Source of the DNA: Sarocladium kiliense
Taxonomy: Eukaryota > Ascomycota > Sordariomycetes > Hypocreales > Sarocladiaceae
Length of the DNA: 64,000 bases
Direction: 5' to 3'
Assembly: GCA_030734395.1 (NCBI GenBank)
Contig: JAUZTG010000029.1
Location: 3,224,001-3,288,000 of the forward strand
The notes under the pieces were generated by a model. The model had not been told where the DNA came from, ran no database searches, and was given only the letters and a program-made list of their open reading frames with translations. Each line of letters opens with the position of its first letter. The stretch's first letter is position 1. Both the position numbers and the translations under genes were made by a program. This document shows positions 1 through 10,511 of this stretch, one piece after another.

Positions 1-530
1 GTAACACTCGCCGTATAGCCAGGCGACGTTCATCCATGTCGGATCCCTCTGCTCTAACTCCTTGTTGTAGGCAGCGATGTCTTCCGGGAAGCCATCATCG
101 GGTAGTGGTCTGCGATAACCATCAGCTGCAGCTCAATAGTTGGTTTATTGTCGAGCTCTCCGTGCGTACGTCAACTTGCGGTCGTGAAGAGCTTCGTATT
201 TGAGAGTAGCGAGCTGCTCGACGAGAGCGCGACCCTCAGCCTGCTTGTCTGGGTCGTCTGTGTGGGAGCTCGCGCGATGAAGATCGTCAATTGCACCGGT
301 CTACATTGAGTAAAGAAGTTAGAGAAACGACCGAGGGCCAGCAATGCAGACCGAGAAGCAGAGGACTTACAATAATGACAGGCCATCTTTTGAATACCGA
401 TTCGTGGGCGAAGGACGTCTTGTCGCCAGTATTGTACTGGGCTTTTCGGGCCTCATATCAGCATTTGCCTAATCAAAATTAGATCTCGAGATCAAAGGGT
501 ATACTCACGAGTCTTAGGGTCGTACTCCAT
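1..530 (-). CDS. DUF89/ARMT1-family damage-control phosphatase, 5' part (runs off left edge)
   Basis: Spliced by eye into four exons (530-509, 441-371, 300-170, 109-1). All junctions are GT...AG and stay in phase. The product begins MEYDPKTPQYNTGDKTSF, continues with the block VFKRWPVIITGAIDDLHR, and reaches PLPDDGFPEDIAAYN and MNVAWLYGECY at the window edge. These blocks match the N-terminal helical part of the DUF89 family (yeast YMR027W/HRT2, human ARMT1). Those proteins are metal-dependent phosphatases acting on damaged or excess sugar phosphates; a carboxyl-methyltransferase activity has also been claimed for ARMT1. The catalytic core lies outside the window, so activity cannot be judged here. 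The reading frame stays open upstream of this ATG, but the MEYDPKT start is the family-like one. It is divergent from the Zn2Cys6 gene. Confidence 0.85.
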
Positions 531-1239
531 GGCTTCGACCAACACGCAGGCTGTCGATATATACACGGGATGATGCCTTAGCTTGGGGTCGCAATGAGGG
601 AGAAATTTAGATGGAGGGGCAGTGAACGCGGGATCGGCGACGTCAGGAGGGGCAGTCTGAGATAGCGGCACGAGTCAAGGCATGGGTCAGGGTCCACAGG
701 AGCTTGTCCGTGCCATTATTAGCTACTGGGGACTGAATCTCGGACTGCTCTCCCATCAGACCATCATCTGTATACTAGATATCACTCCTTCGACATCCCA
801 ACAGCTTCATAGAGCCCTAACACTGCCACTGGATGTCACCGTCTACCAACAGCCTACCAATCCGAGACTCCCCGGCCACTCCACATTCTCTCCGAGCTGA
901 GCGGCTTACCCTGCAGCTAGGATCAATGCAACACACCCACTTCTTCTCTGGCTTCGATCCACGGGTGACCTGGTCATCCTGGCATGCCTCTTGAGCCTGC
1001 CATATCTGCCCACTTCCCCAGACTTAACGCCTTTCCCCACGGACAGCTCCGATACGCTAGTTCTGCTCTGTGTGCTATAGGCTCAATTGTCTTGGCTGAT
1101 CTTGGGCGCATTTTGAACGTGTTCACCTCACATGTCAGCCTCCGCTTCTCTCCACCTAAGGTAGCTTCGCTTCGCTGAGACCCTTTGAGCCGCCCGCCAT
1201 GCACCACCCGCTCGCGTGAGCACCCAATCCCTCTGAACC
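531..1239. other. Intergenic, shared upstream region of DUF89 and Zn2Cys6 genes
   Basis: This 709 bp stretch separates two divergent starts. Short ORFs on either strand show no family resemblance. I see no strong TATA box, only general promoter-like sequence. Confidence 0.5.
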
Positions 1240-3663
1240 ATGTCGCGACGACCCTGGGCTGTCAATCAACAGCCAGTCGCGCAGGACACCTCGTCATCGA
1301 TGATGGACATCCCCAAGTCGCCCAGCGTGGACGATCGCTCACCAGAGGATCTGCCCAAGACTGCGCACAAGCGATCAAGCGAGCAGAGCTCTGCTGAGCT
1401 TCGTTACCCTCGGAAGCGTTCCATACGAGCCTGCCATCTCTGTCGCGCCCGCAAGACGAAATGCGACAATGTACAGCCTACCTGCGGCTTCTGCGCGTCG
1501 ATCGGCGCAAACTGCAGCTATGACGGCAAGCAGCACGACCATTCCTCGTATGGAACCCTCCTCGACCCTGCTTTCTGGACCTAGTCTTGTCTCAGTTGCT
1601 GATCGCGTTCATAGCTTTGACTCAGCCAGTCTCGAGATCCTGCGCAAGCTGAGCGAGCTTGCTGAAGGCCAGAATGAACTCATCAGCTTACTTCGATCCA
1701 TAACGACAAACCACGTCCAGTCACCTCCCCAGTTCTCACCGCCTGCACACAACCCGCTCTCGGCACCGCTTGCTGCAACACCTGGCAGTAACGCTGGACC
1801 GAGACGCGACATCGAGACTCTTCCCTCTACAAGCCCATCCGATTATGCAGATGCTTCGTATAGCCGCCTCGATCGGCTCGTCCAAGCATCCATAGGCAGC
1901 TCAGCCTTGCCCCTACGCGATACTCGCGAGACGTTGGGAGCCTTCGCACAGAACCAGCTCTCGCCTCAAGAATACTTTGAAGTTGGATCCGACGCAGCTG
2001 CCGCCCAGGGCAACCCAGCGGCTTTGCGATGGTTTGACCTGTTGGCCAATGATGCTGGTAGAGACAGCCTTCCACCCCCCCAAGCGCATTCAGAAATAGA
2101 CCAAGGTCGAAGCTTCTCTCAAGGACGCGACGGCACAGAAGTCACACCCTTACAACGAGCGACTAGAATCATCGACGATGATGTTCAGCCAAATGGCGCG
2201 CAGGAATCATACGAGCAGATGGGCGATGTGAGTGAGAATGGGCCCTCGAAGTGGCTCCTTGAGAGGCGATTATGGCAGGCCGAGTCGGACATTCAACTCC
2301 TACCTAGAGAGCAGATTCTGTTCGACAAATTTGTGCATCAAATAAGTTCAGCGGTATGTTGTTCGCGAGATACCTCGCTGTGGCTTCTTAGGCTAACTCG
2401 AATCCAGCTGGATCTCTTCGACCCGCGGCGAACATTCTCTGCTGTCGTATCAAGACAGGCTGTATGTTTGATCATCTGAGTCCTTCTGCTACGTCGGACT
2501 TGCTAACTCCTGTTCTCAGCTCCGTAACGCCGGCCTTATGAACGCTATCCTTGCCGTCTCCTGTCACTACGCCTCCGTTGACCCTCAATCCAACGCCATC
2601 GAACGCCATGACCATCACACACCACTCAAATACTACGACCAAACCCTCCACTACGTCCAAAAAGCCATGCGCTACTCCTCCTACCAGACTAGCAAAGAGC
2701 TTCTTGCCACCACACTCACCATCTCCATCTACGAAATGCTCACTGGCTCCCGTAAGGACTGGGACCGCCATCTCCAAGGCGTCTTCTGGATCTTGCGCTC
2801 CCAAAAGATTGACGTTGAAACCGATGGAGTCGAAAGCGCAGTGTGGTGGGCGTGGCTACGTCAGGATATCTGGGCAGCTTTCAGAGAGAAGCGAAGAACG
2901 TATACGACATGGAAGCCGACCAAGTCGTATGCTGAATTGAGTCCGTACGAGCATGCTTCGAGATCTATATGGATTATGGCGCAGGTCGTCAGCTTTTGCT
3001 GTGTTGATGCAGCGGGGGTCAATGGGGATGGCAGGGTGAATGATCGCCTGGATCGAGCGAGGGAGTTGCATCAGATGCTTGATGACTGGAATAGGCACAT
3101 GGGTGTCGAATTTGCGCCCCTTCCGACGCGGCCTCATGATGGACGCTCTCCCTTTCGACCCATCTGCATATACCCATCATGCTTCGGTAAGTCGAAAGCA
3201 TCAAGTGACTAGGGAAATAATACTGAGTGCCTACAGGGATCGCTGTTCAGGTCCATTACGTCTCCAAGATCTTGGTATGCATCAATGAACCTTGTCTTGG
3301 AGGCATGGATATGTACCTCGAGCGTTTGAGGACAGTACAAGCGTGGATCCGCATCGTCTGTGGCATTGCAATGACATTGACAGATGAGGCATCAAGCATG
3401 ATGTGCTCCCAATGCCTCTTCATCGGTATGTTCCACCGCTCAATCTCTCTTGGACAAACTTTACAATCATGGTTGTGGCGCAAAGCTGACGTGGGACTTC
3501 AGCCGGTCTGTTTGCCCAAGATGACAGAGAACGTGATACCATCGTTGAGATGCTGGAGGCTTCGTGTGAGAAGTCTGGATGGTGGGCTGGATCTCTTGGA
3601 GAAGACCTGAAGAAAGCATGGACCCAGACAAACATGGTTGGAGTCAATGGCTTGGGCCAATGA
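1240..3663 (+). CDS. Zn2Cys6 binuclear-cluster transcription factor
   Basis: A fungal nuclear regulator of about 705 residues. Residues about 65-92 carry the zinc cluster C-X2-C-X6-C-X6-C-X2-C-X6-C (CHLCRARKTKC then CGFCASIGANC), with the usual basic residues between the first cysteines. Five introns can be placed: 1548-1614, 2354-2407, 2462-2519, 3187-3236 and 3426-3502. All keep the frame. The first follows the DNA-binding domain and joins HDHSS to FDSASLEIL. The middle region contains helical blocks (LRNAGLMNAILAVSCHYAS, WWAWLRQDIWAAFREKRRT) typical of the fungal transcription-factor regulatory domain. Its target genes cannot be read from sequence. It ends tail-to-tail with the glycosylase gene, 116 bp away. 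The zinc cluster is certain; exact splice sites are inference. Confidence 0.9.
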
Positions 3664-3779
3664 ATTTAGATGACATATATCCACATTGCTATTGCTAAAT
3701 TCTTGTAATACATTGGAAGAATCAGAATCCCAACGCCAGGCCGTTCCACCCCTTCATCAGGATCAGAGTATCTGAGCCA

Positions 3780-4913
3780 TTAATCCTCTTCTTCCTTCTT
3801 GATCTGCTCCAGCTCCTCCTTCTTGACATCCTCTCCAGCCTCGCCCTTTACCTTCCCTTTTCTGAACGCCTTCCTCAGCTCACATTTTCCGAGATTCTTG
3901 CCTCCAGCTTTACACTCCTCACAGTCCTTGCCATGCCTGATTATCAGGACATGGAGCGGATACTTCTCCTCGTCAGGTATCCTATCGTCCAAATGCTGAT
4001 GAGACTCCTCCCTCGAACAGTTAGGAGGCCGCCATCCCAGAAGACCCGTAATGCGATGGACATGCGTATCAACGGCGAAACTCTCCCTTTGGAGACAAAA
4101 CAGAAGGACACAGCTCGCAGTCTTAGGCCCAACCCCCTGAAATGAAAGCATCTCCTTCATCGCGTCCTCGTTCGACGCCTGAAACAGATGATCCAACGAA
4201 TACTCCCCGTACTTCTCTTTCGCCTGCTCCAGGATACTAATAATCACCTTACTCTTCACAACACTCAACCCTCCCGACTGGATCGTCTTCTGCAACCTCG
4301 CCTGCCCACCTTTCACTATCTCCTCCCACTGATCACTCCCGCCATACTCCTGATCCATGCTCTTCTTCGCGCGACTGCTGTTCTTATCGCTTGTATTTTG
4401 GGAGAGGATTGTGCGCACTAGGGCATCGAGGACGGAGGGGGAGTTGCCGCAGCCTGCGCTGGAGGTCGGGGCTTTGATCTCCGCTGGGCGATGGCGGTCG
4501 CCGTGAAGGGAGGCGAGGATACGGTGGGCGAGGCGGCATTCGTCTGGAGTTGGGTGTTTGAAGTCTGGAAAGGGGGACTTGTTGCCGTAGGATTTAAGTT
4601 TGCGGGCTTGGAGGAGCGCAGCTTTGTCAGATGGGGTCTTCGGCGAGTTGTTGGGTGAGTCTGAGGAAGATGTTTTCGCGCGCTTGGAAGGTGTCTTGGC
4701 TGGTGTCGAGGGACTCAGCTCGCGCTTGATGCGTCGGGGACTGGACTTTGGCTCTTCTTTGACGTGAGCTTTGCCATTGGGCGTGGCCTCTGTCTTGATA
4801 TGCCTGGCGCTACGGCGACGCGGCGCCTCCGTCGCTGCTTGCGCCATGATGCGATGCAGGTGGTTGTGGGTGGCGGATTTGACGAGCAATACCCTTGCTG
4901 GTGCTGATAGCAT
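3780..4913 (-). CDS. HhH-GPD base-excision DNA glycosylase/AP lyase (endonuclease III-like)
   Basis: Intronless ORF of 377 residues. The C-terminal half holds the HhH-GPD fold: LDALVRTILSQNTSDKNS (the LSQ(N/Q)TSD motif), the helix-hairpin-helix FQGVGPKTASCV with the lysine used for lyase chemistry in endonuclease III, and the catalytic aspartate in AVDTHVHRI. It should remove oxidised bases and nick the strand. The first ~110 residues are Lys/Ser/Pro-rich and disordered, with nuclear-localisation-like RRRSARHIK and KTPSKRAK. The first 22 residues before a second Met (position 4847) could be a mitochondrial presequence, so dual targeting or a shorter start are both possible. The C-terminal cysteines read C-X2-C-X8-C rather than the canonical C-X6-C-X2-C-X5-C iron-sulphur loop. 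An acidic/lysine tail follows. Confidence 0.88.
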   Translation of the reverse strand: MLSAPARVLLVKSATHNHLHRIMAQAATEAPRRRSARHIKTEATPNGKAHVKEEPKSSPRRIKRELSPSTPAKTPSKRAKTSSSDSPNNSPKTPSDKAALLQARKLKSYGNKSPFPDFKHPTPDECRLAHRILASLHGDRHRPAEIKAPTSSAGCGNSPSVLDALVRTILSQNTSDKNSSRAKKSMDQEYGGSDQWEEIVKGGQARLQKTIQSGGLSVVKSKVIISILEQAKEKYGEYSLDHLFQASNEDAMKEMLSFQGVGPKTASCVLLFCLQRESFAVDTHVHRITGLLGWRPPNCSREESHQHLDDRIPDEEKYPLHVLIIRHGKDCEECKAGGKNLGKCELRKAFRKGKVKGEAGEDVKKEELEQIKKEEED

Positions 4914-6002
4914 AAACAGCTTGCCAGAGTATCTGTTGCAATGAAAGATTGAAGATGCAATTGAGCGTCTCGCGCAAGGTTGGAGGTTGAAAGGCGTTGG
5001 TGGTGAGACACGGTGAGCGAAGTCTTGTCGTCATGACTTTGGACCCTGACTAGGGGCAATTCCGGCTTAGCGAGTCCAGGGTCCAGCGCCACGAGGCTGC
5101 AACGACGTCACATGGTGAACGAGCATGTGTCGAAGGTGTTAAGAAGACTGCGAGTTGACATGCGCGATATTGTCTTTCAGGTAACAGCGCGAGTCCAAAG
5201 GTCGACGACGGCGCAGAATGTAACGATGGCCTCATGTACGGGTAGTTCCCGAGCTTGAGCAACCCCCAAGAACTGTGAGCTTCTGCACCCCAAATTGCTA
5301 AGAACCAGATCTCCGCAGGCAAAACAACCGGGACGGTACTACCCCATTTAGAGCAGTGTGCCGACATCGCGGCCGCCCCATGTCCTCGAGTCTCCATCCA
5401 CTAGTCGAGATCTTGCTTGACGGCGGCATTGCGCGATTCTCCGCTGCTAAAGAATGCAAGCCACAGCAGCGTACTGAGGCCCCGCCAGTGGAGAAATTCT
5501 CGGAACCCGTCCCCTGGAGCCAGAAAGGGTGTCGGTGAGACCAGGTGTGAGTCTTTCGGCGAGGCAAACACCGCATCCCAAGATGAAAAAGGATGCATGA
5601 TTTCCCCACCAGGTTCACACACATGTCCGGGGATAGACGGCTGAGCTATACGAGCTGGCCGGTGTCAGCCGGTCTGTTCATGATCCGCAAATCGCTCATA
5701 TTGACTTGGTAGCTGAGATTGACCCAAGCCTGCGTTCAGTCAAGGTACAATGACGAGGAAATGTGACTGTGCAGGGCAGAAGGACGAGGTGGGGTGAGGG
5801 GTTCCCCAGGCCCAAGCCAAGGAGGAGGGGCACCCAATTGCTTCTCCAACTCTTCGCCTACACTAGTAGAGTAGCGACCCCTCTGGCCCTTCTTATAAGC
5901 TCTCGCCCATTCCTTTTTTCTTCTTCCCATCCAGTCACGGCCCTTCTCATCACCAGAATCTTCTTCATACACATTGGCAACCTGCACTCCTCGTCATCCA
6001 CA
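4914..6002. other. Intergenic between glycosylase and aldo/keto reductase
   Basis: About 1.1 kb forming the common upstream region of two divergent genes. Short ORFs here (for example 5298-5624 minus) have no recognisable domain and no homologue-like pattern. A TATA box for the reductase lies near its right end. Confidence 0.5.
5893..5899 (+). promoter_or_regulatory. TATA-like box of the aldo/keto reductase gene
   Basis: TTATAAG lies 104-110 bp before the ATG at 6003, a usual distance for filamentous fungi. It is followed by a pyrimidine-rich stretch (CTTTTTTCTTCTTCCC-like) that commonly surrounds fungal transcription starts. Confidence 0.5.
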
Positions 6003-7178
6003 ATGGCCTATCCCGAACCTCGCAACACCGGCATGCAGTACCGCCGCCTCGGCCGGTCTGGTCTGCATGTCTCTGCCATTGGCCTCGGCGGATGGATGAC
6101 CTTTGGTGGATACACCGACGATGAAGCTACCTTTGCCTGCATGAAGAAGGCGTATGATCTCGGCGTGAACTTCTTCGACACTGCCGAGAACTACTCCAAT
6201 GGTCAGGCTGAGGTAGTCATGGGCAAGGCCATCAAGCACTTTGGCTGGAAGAGGAGTGATCTTGTCATCACTGCGAGTAAGTGCTTCTGATTGATAACTT
6301 GACTCGACATTGGAATCAGAAACTGAGGTGTTCTTTAGAGATCAACTGGGGTGCCGTCAATGGTGAGATTCTCGTCAACAACCACGGTCTCAGCCGCAAG
6401 CACATTGTCGAGGGTCTCGAAGCATCTCTTGAGCGCATGGGCCTCCGATACGTCGACATCGTTTACGCTCACCGTCCCGACAGACTGACTCCCATGGAGG
6501 AGACAGTCCGTGCCTTCAATCATGTCATTGATCGTGGTCTGGCCTTCTACTGGGGAACCTCAGAATGGAGCGCCGATGAGATCAACGAGGCTGTAAGTCA
6601 AGTTCCCTATATAGACTTGGGCGTGGGCTGGAGCTAATAGCATCTAGGTTGGCATCGCTCGTGAACTCCACCTCGTCGGCCCTGTCGTTGAGCAACCACA
6701 CTACAACGTCCTCGTCCGCAACAAGGTCGAGTCCGAGTTCCAGCGTCTCTACTCCCGCATGGGCCTCGGCCTCACCACCTTCTCACCCCTCAAGACCGGT
6801 ATCCTCTCCGGAAAGTACAACGACGTCATCGACGGCAAGCCACCACCAGGCTCCCGCTACGAGACCAGCAAGGACAATTTCGCGGACTTCATGCGCGGCA
6901 AGATCGGCAACGAGAACTGGCAGAAGGAGATCGAGACGGTGAGGAAGCTGAAGAGTGTGGCAGATAAGTTGGGTGTGAGCCAGAGCCAGTTGGCGGTTGC
7001 TTGGTGCTTGAAGAATGAGAATGTGAGCACGGTGATTATGGGTGCGAGTAAGCCTGAGCAGGTGGAGGATACGATTGGGGCGTTGAAGATTGTGGACAAG
7101 TTGACACCGGAGATCATGGCGGAGATTGATGAGATCACGGGGAACAAGGTGACTCTTGACCCAGCAAGGCAAAGCTAG
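6003..7178 (+). CDS. Aldo/keto reductase, voltage-gated K+ channel beta-subunit-like
   Basis: Spliced product of 352 residues in three exons (introns 6277-6338 and 6593-6647). It begins MAYPEPRNTGMQYRRLGRSG, the standard AKR start. The catalytic tetrad is visible: Asp and Tyr in FFDTAENYSNG, Lys in ITAKINWG, and His in VDIVYAHRPD. NADPH-binding segments appear near FSPLKTGILSGKY and VIMGASKPEQVED. The INWG block after the lysine and the overall pattern place it in the AKR6/Kv-beta-like group, NADPH-dependent reductases of aldehydes and ketones. An in-frame upstream ATG exists at 5763, but the extra 80 residues look like untranslated leader. It is convergent with the small SMP-like gene. The physiological substrate is unknown. 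Confidence 0.93.
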
Positions 7179-7521
7179 TTTGTTAATCTGTCAATGGTGT
7201 AAAATTGAATTGACGAGATGTGGCTAGAGCCACGATGACTTCATGTCTATACCCCTGGGGAGGCACAGTCTACCATCCATCCCTGTTATGCCTTGGCATC
7301 CTCATAATCATGAAAGATGCAAAGCGCATCCATATCGTACAGATCATCTCGCACTACTCTTCAAATTGCGTCCTCATTACTGCGAACGGGAAGCGTTCTT
7401 GTCCGCCTGGGACTGAACCTCGGACGCAAGAGTGCTGCTGCCACGGGCATCGGAGCCAAGAATGCGGTCCTACATCCTTCATTAGTACATTTCGCCCCAT
7501 CCTCATGAAGTTGAAGTTTGG
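7179..7521. other. Intergenic between convergent genes
   Basis: 343 bp of 3' flanks of the aldo/keto reductase and the SMP-like gene. Nothing gene-like is seen. Confidence 0.5.
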
Positions 7522-7918
7522 TCAAACCTCTCGTGACTGAAGCTTGGCCGCATCTTCCTTCGTAAGCTGCTCAGGTGCCTTTCCAGCAACCTTCTCGACG
7601 GTGTCCTCGAGATTGTTCTGCTTGTCCTTAATGCTCTGAGCAGTGGCTTTGAAAAGGTTAGTTCAAGGCCCGAAAAAAAAAACGTCATCATCAACAGTTG
7701 TACATACCAGCAGGGCCTCCAGCGATAGGACCAGTACCCGTCTGCTTCGTCTCAGCCTTGGCCAACTCCGAAGCAACCTCGTTCGCAGGCATCCGGTCCA
7801 AAATATTCGCCGCAGCGCGTGACGTGACAGTCTGTGAAAAAAGTCTCTGGTGTGTCTGCTGAACTCTCAACCCGTGTCGAAGTGCTGAGCAAGTCTGTGT
7901 CGTTAAGCCGTAATACAT
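7522..7918 (-). CDS. Small SMP-like protein, possibly mitochondrial
   Basis: Two exons (7918-7708 and 7646-7522) encode 111 residues. The 61 bp intron has a GTATGT donor and a CTAAC branch site. The N-terminal ~40 residues are rich in Arg, Ser and Thr and lack acidic residues (SALRHGLRVQQTHQRLFSQT), which would suit a mitochondrial presequence. The remainder is charged, Ala/Gly-rich and hydrophilic (MPANEVASELAKAETKQTG, then KAPEQLTKEDAAKLQSRE), resembling the seed-maturation (SMP/LEA-like) proteins that fungi use under desiccation or stress. A TATAAAG lies only about 26 bp before this ATG, so the true start may be the internal Met at 7792, which would remove the presequence. Family assignment is by resemblance only. 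Confidence 0.6.
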
Positions 7919-8639
7919 CGTGGAAAAGAAGAACAGTGTATGGCTTTATATCGGTGTCGGGACAGAGGAGACGAAAGGGACAACAGCGGGGATTGTGGTT
8001 CGTTTTAAAGAGAATGCAGGAGCTTTGACATCTGGTGATAGCTTGGCGCATATAAGATGGAAAGTTGAACGATCGGGATCGAAGTGGGCGTGGAAAATGG
8101 TGGTTGTGAGGGTTGCTGTCATGGGTCATGAGGCATAACTGGAGCAACTCGTCATGACTGGAGGACTCAGCTTCAAGGGAGCGAGCGAGGCACATTGTCT
8201 CCTTGTTAGAAAAGTATCTACGGCTTCACCACATCTATGATGTTCTCGTCTCCAATTTTTTAGTTGGAAGAATGGGGACTGGCGTGATGTGTTCCTGCAT
8301 CAGGCTGGAGCTGGTGTTGTTATGCTGTGGGTGATCGTTGCGCCATCGAGATCCAGCCTTGCGAGCTGTCAACCATTGCCGGACCTTTTCCTCCATGACA
8401 CGCCGGTGTATCATCATGTCATTGATACATGAAAGAGAAGCCATTTGGTCATTCTCTTGCTCAAAGTCATCGATTTAATTACAAATGTTACATGATAGCG
8501 AGATCAAGTCATACCATTTTCTTTTGTTATGTAAAACTTTCTGAAGATGAGGTACTATATATACCCAAGCTCTCTTAGTACTCATATCATTTTTCATCTT
8601 ATTATACCAACCTCACCTTCCTCAATGCAGTCTGCCTGC
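7919..8639. other. Intergenic, no gene seen
   Basis: 721 bp upstream of the SMP-like gene and downstream of the unknown secreted protein. It contains TATAAAG on the minus strand at 7944-7950, and a TATATATA-type stretch near 8565 that has no matching downstream gene. Confidence 0.45.
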
Positions 8640-10511
8640 TCAAATCAGCTTGAGGTCAAGCTCCACCTGTGGCACGCCCTTAAAGCCAGCGGGCATGGTA
8701 TAAGTGAAGTTCCAGAACTCAAAGTCGCGAATAGGAGTATCCGCACCACCGTACCCTCCGCCGAAGCTAAGGTTGTAGGCGGGATTGATGTTACCAGCGA
8801 CGGTGACCTCCAGACCCTGGACGTCCGACCAGCCCGCAATGGTACGCTTCTTCTCGAATGTGCCAACAATGAAGGTGAAGATAGACTTGGCGTTGCCGTA
8901 AGGGTATGATAGGCTGAGCTTTCCAGGCTTGACCTTCGCCTGTAGAGCCATTTCGGTAGGGTATAGCTGTGTATTCGCATTAGCTGCAGATTCTTGGGAG
9001 TATCAATGGCGAATCTTACAGAGATGAATGAGATCTCGTTTCCGGTGTTCCACTGCACCACAGCAGGGTTGAAAGATCCCTGAGACTGGGATGGACCACC
9101 GATGACGATCTCATCGTAGGATTCAGCACCGATAGTGAGGTCCTCGGACAACCAGGTTGTGATGTTGCGAGACACGGTGTCGAAGGGAGGGTAGTAGGCA
9201 CTGGCCTTGAAGGTGTGCTCTCCCTGGAACTTGGAAAGCTTGCGGAGGGTCTTCTTTGGGATGAGCTTCTGGTGAGTCTTATCCAGGGCCGCAAAGAGCG
9301 GTGCCCAGGCGTAGTCAGCCATGTGCGACATCACTTGAGGCTATATTGAGGTGCATTAGCAATGATTCATCGTTATACTCAGTCTCGACAAATGGGAGGG
9401 GCGTACGTTGCTAGTCAGAGATGAGCTCTCCTTGCCGGTCAGGGTCCAGAACCACAATGCCATGAGGCTGAGATAGCGGTTCATATCATAGCCATAAGCG
9501 CGATCCCAAGGGCCGGCCATGTTCTTCATACCAGGGTGCCACAGCTGGGAAACGGCGTCCCAAGTCGCTTCAACCATCCGCGGGCCATTCTTCGTCATGA
9601 CGGAGTCCTTGGGCAGGTACTTGCTCCAGAGGATGAGACCAAAGAGAGAAACACCGGTATAAGTGCCCGAGTTGAACTCGGAGAGGGTGTCATGCTTGTT
9701 GAAGAGGTCAATGATCTCCTGGGCGTATCTCTCGCCGCTACGGGTCATGTTACGGTCGTTGAGGCGACGGCCTGTCCAGCCCGATACAAAGGCGCGCATG
9801 ATCGACTATGACACGGTTCAGTCAACATATACAGTATCACATGCACAAATTTCGTTGGCACTTACAGGGTTGCTGTATGCGGGATAGAGGTTATCCTTGG
9901 TATTGTCGATATTGCCGAAACGGTACTCATCACCCTTCGTCGCGTTGTGCAGAGACTGCAGGATCAGACTCTGTGTGCTCTTGCTGAGCAAGTGAGGAAA
10001 CTCTTCCATGCACATGACCAAGGTCGTGCCGACGAAGCCACGCCAGTTGGGATCCCAGCTTCCGTAGATCTTGGGAGGATAGGCTGGGCTACCTACGTAG
10101 GGCTCCTCAGGCTCCTGCTGGTAGTCACCATACCTATGAGACGGATCAGGATCAAAGTACATTTCCGCTTTTTCAGAGGGATCAGTATTACCATTCCTCG
10201 GCTGGGACCTTGTACTGGCCACCAATTGTGTTCTTAATGATCTTCTCAGCCTCAGCGGCATCAGAGCCCTCATTCCTGGCCAACAGGCCGAAGGCGTACC
10301 AAACCGAGCTGCGTGTCTCGTGACGAAGGGCCACCGCAGCACCGAAATCATAAAGGTAGCCTGCCTTGCTGTCGTAATAGATGTCCATCCAGTCCATTGA
10401 CTCAGTGAAGAGTTGTCGCGCATTCGGCGACATGGACTTGACGTAGTTACCCTTAGCTGTCACATGCTCAACAGCAAGAGCCGCGACGCACACGATGGAG
10501 AACAGACGCAT
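8640..10511 (-). CDS. Secreted protein of a conserved fungal family, function unknown to me
   Basis: Five exons by inspection, about 550 residues. The first intron joins VPAEEW to YGDYQQ (around 10190-10131). The start MRLFSIVCVAALAVEHVTA is a good signal peptide, followed directly by KGNYVKSMSPNARQLF. Distinctive blocks include SVWYAFGLLARNEG, YGSWDPNWRGFVGTTLV, PAYSNP, AFVSGWTGRRLND, EFNSGTYTGVSLFGLILW and PWDRAYGYDMNRYLSLMAL. The Trp/Tyr/Gly-rich helical pattern suggests an alpha/alpha-toroid fold, and the last ~200 residues look beta-rich (SFGGGYGGADTPIRDFEFW). Full-length relatives appear common in moulds, but I cannot name an enzymatic activity. N-glycosylation sequons are frequent. It is divergent from the amino-acid permease and shares its 768 bp upstream region. 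Confidence 0.85.
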
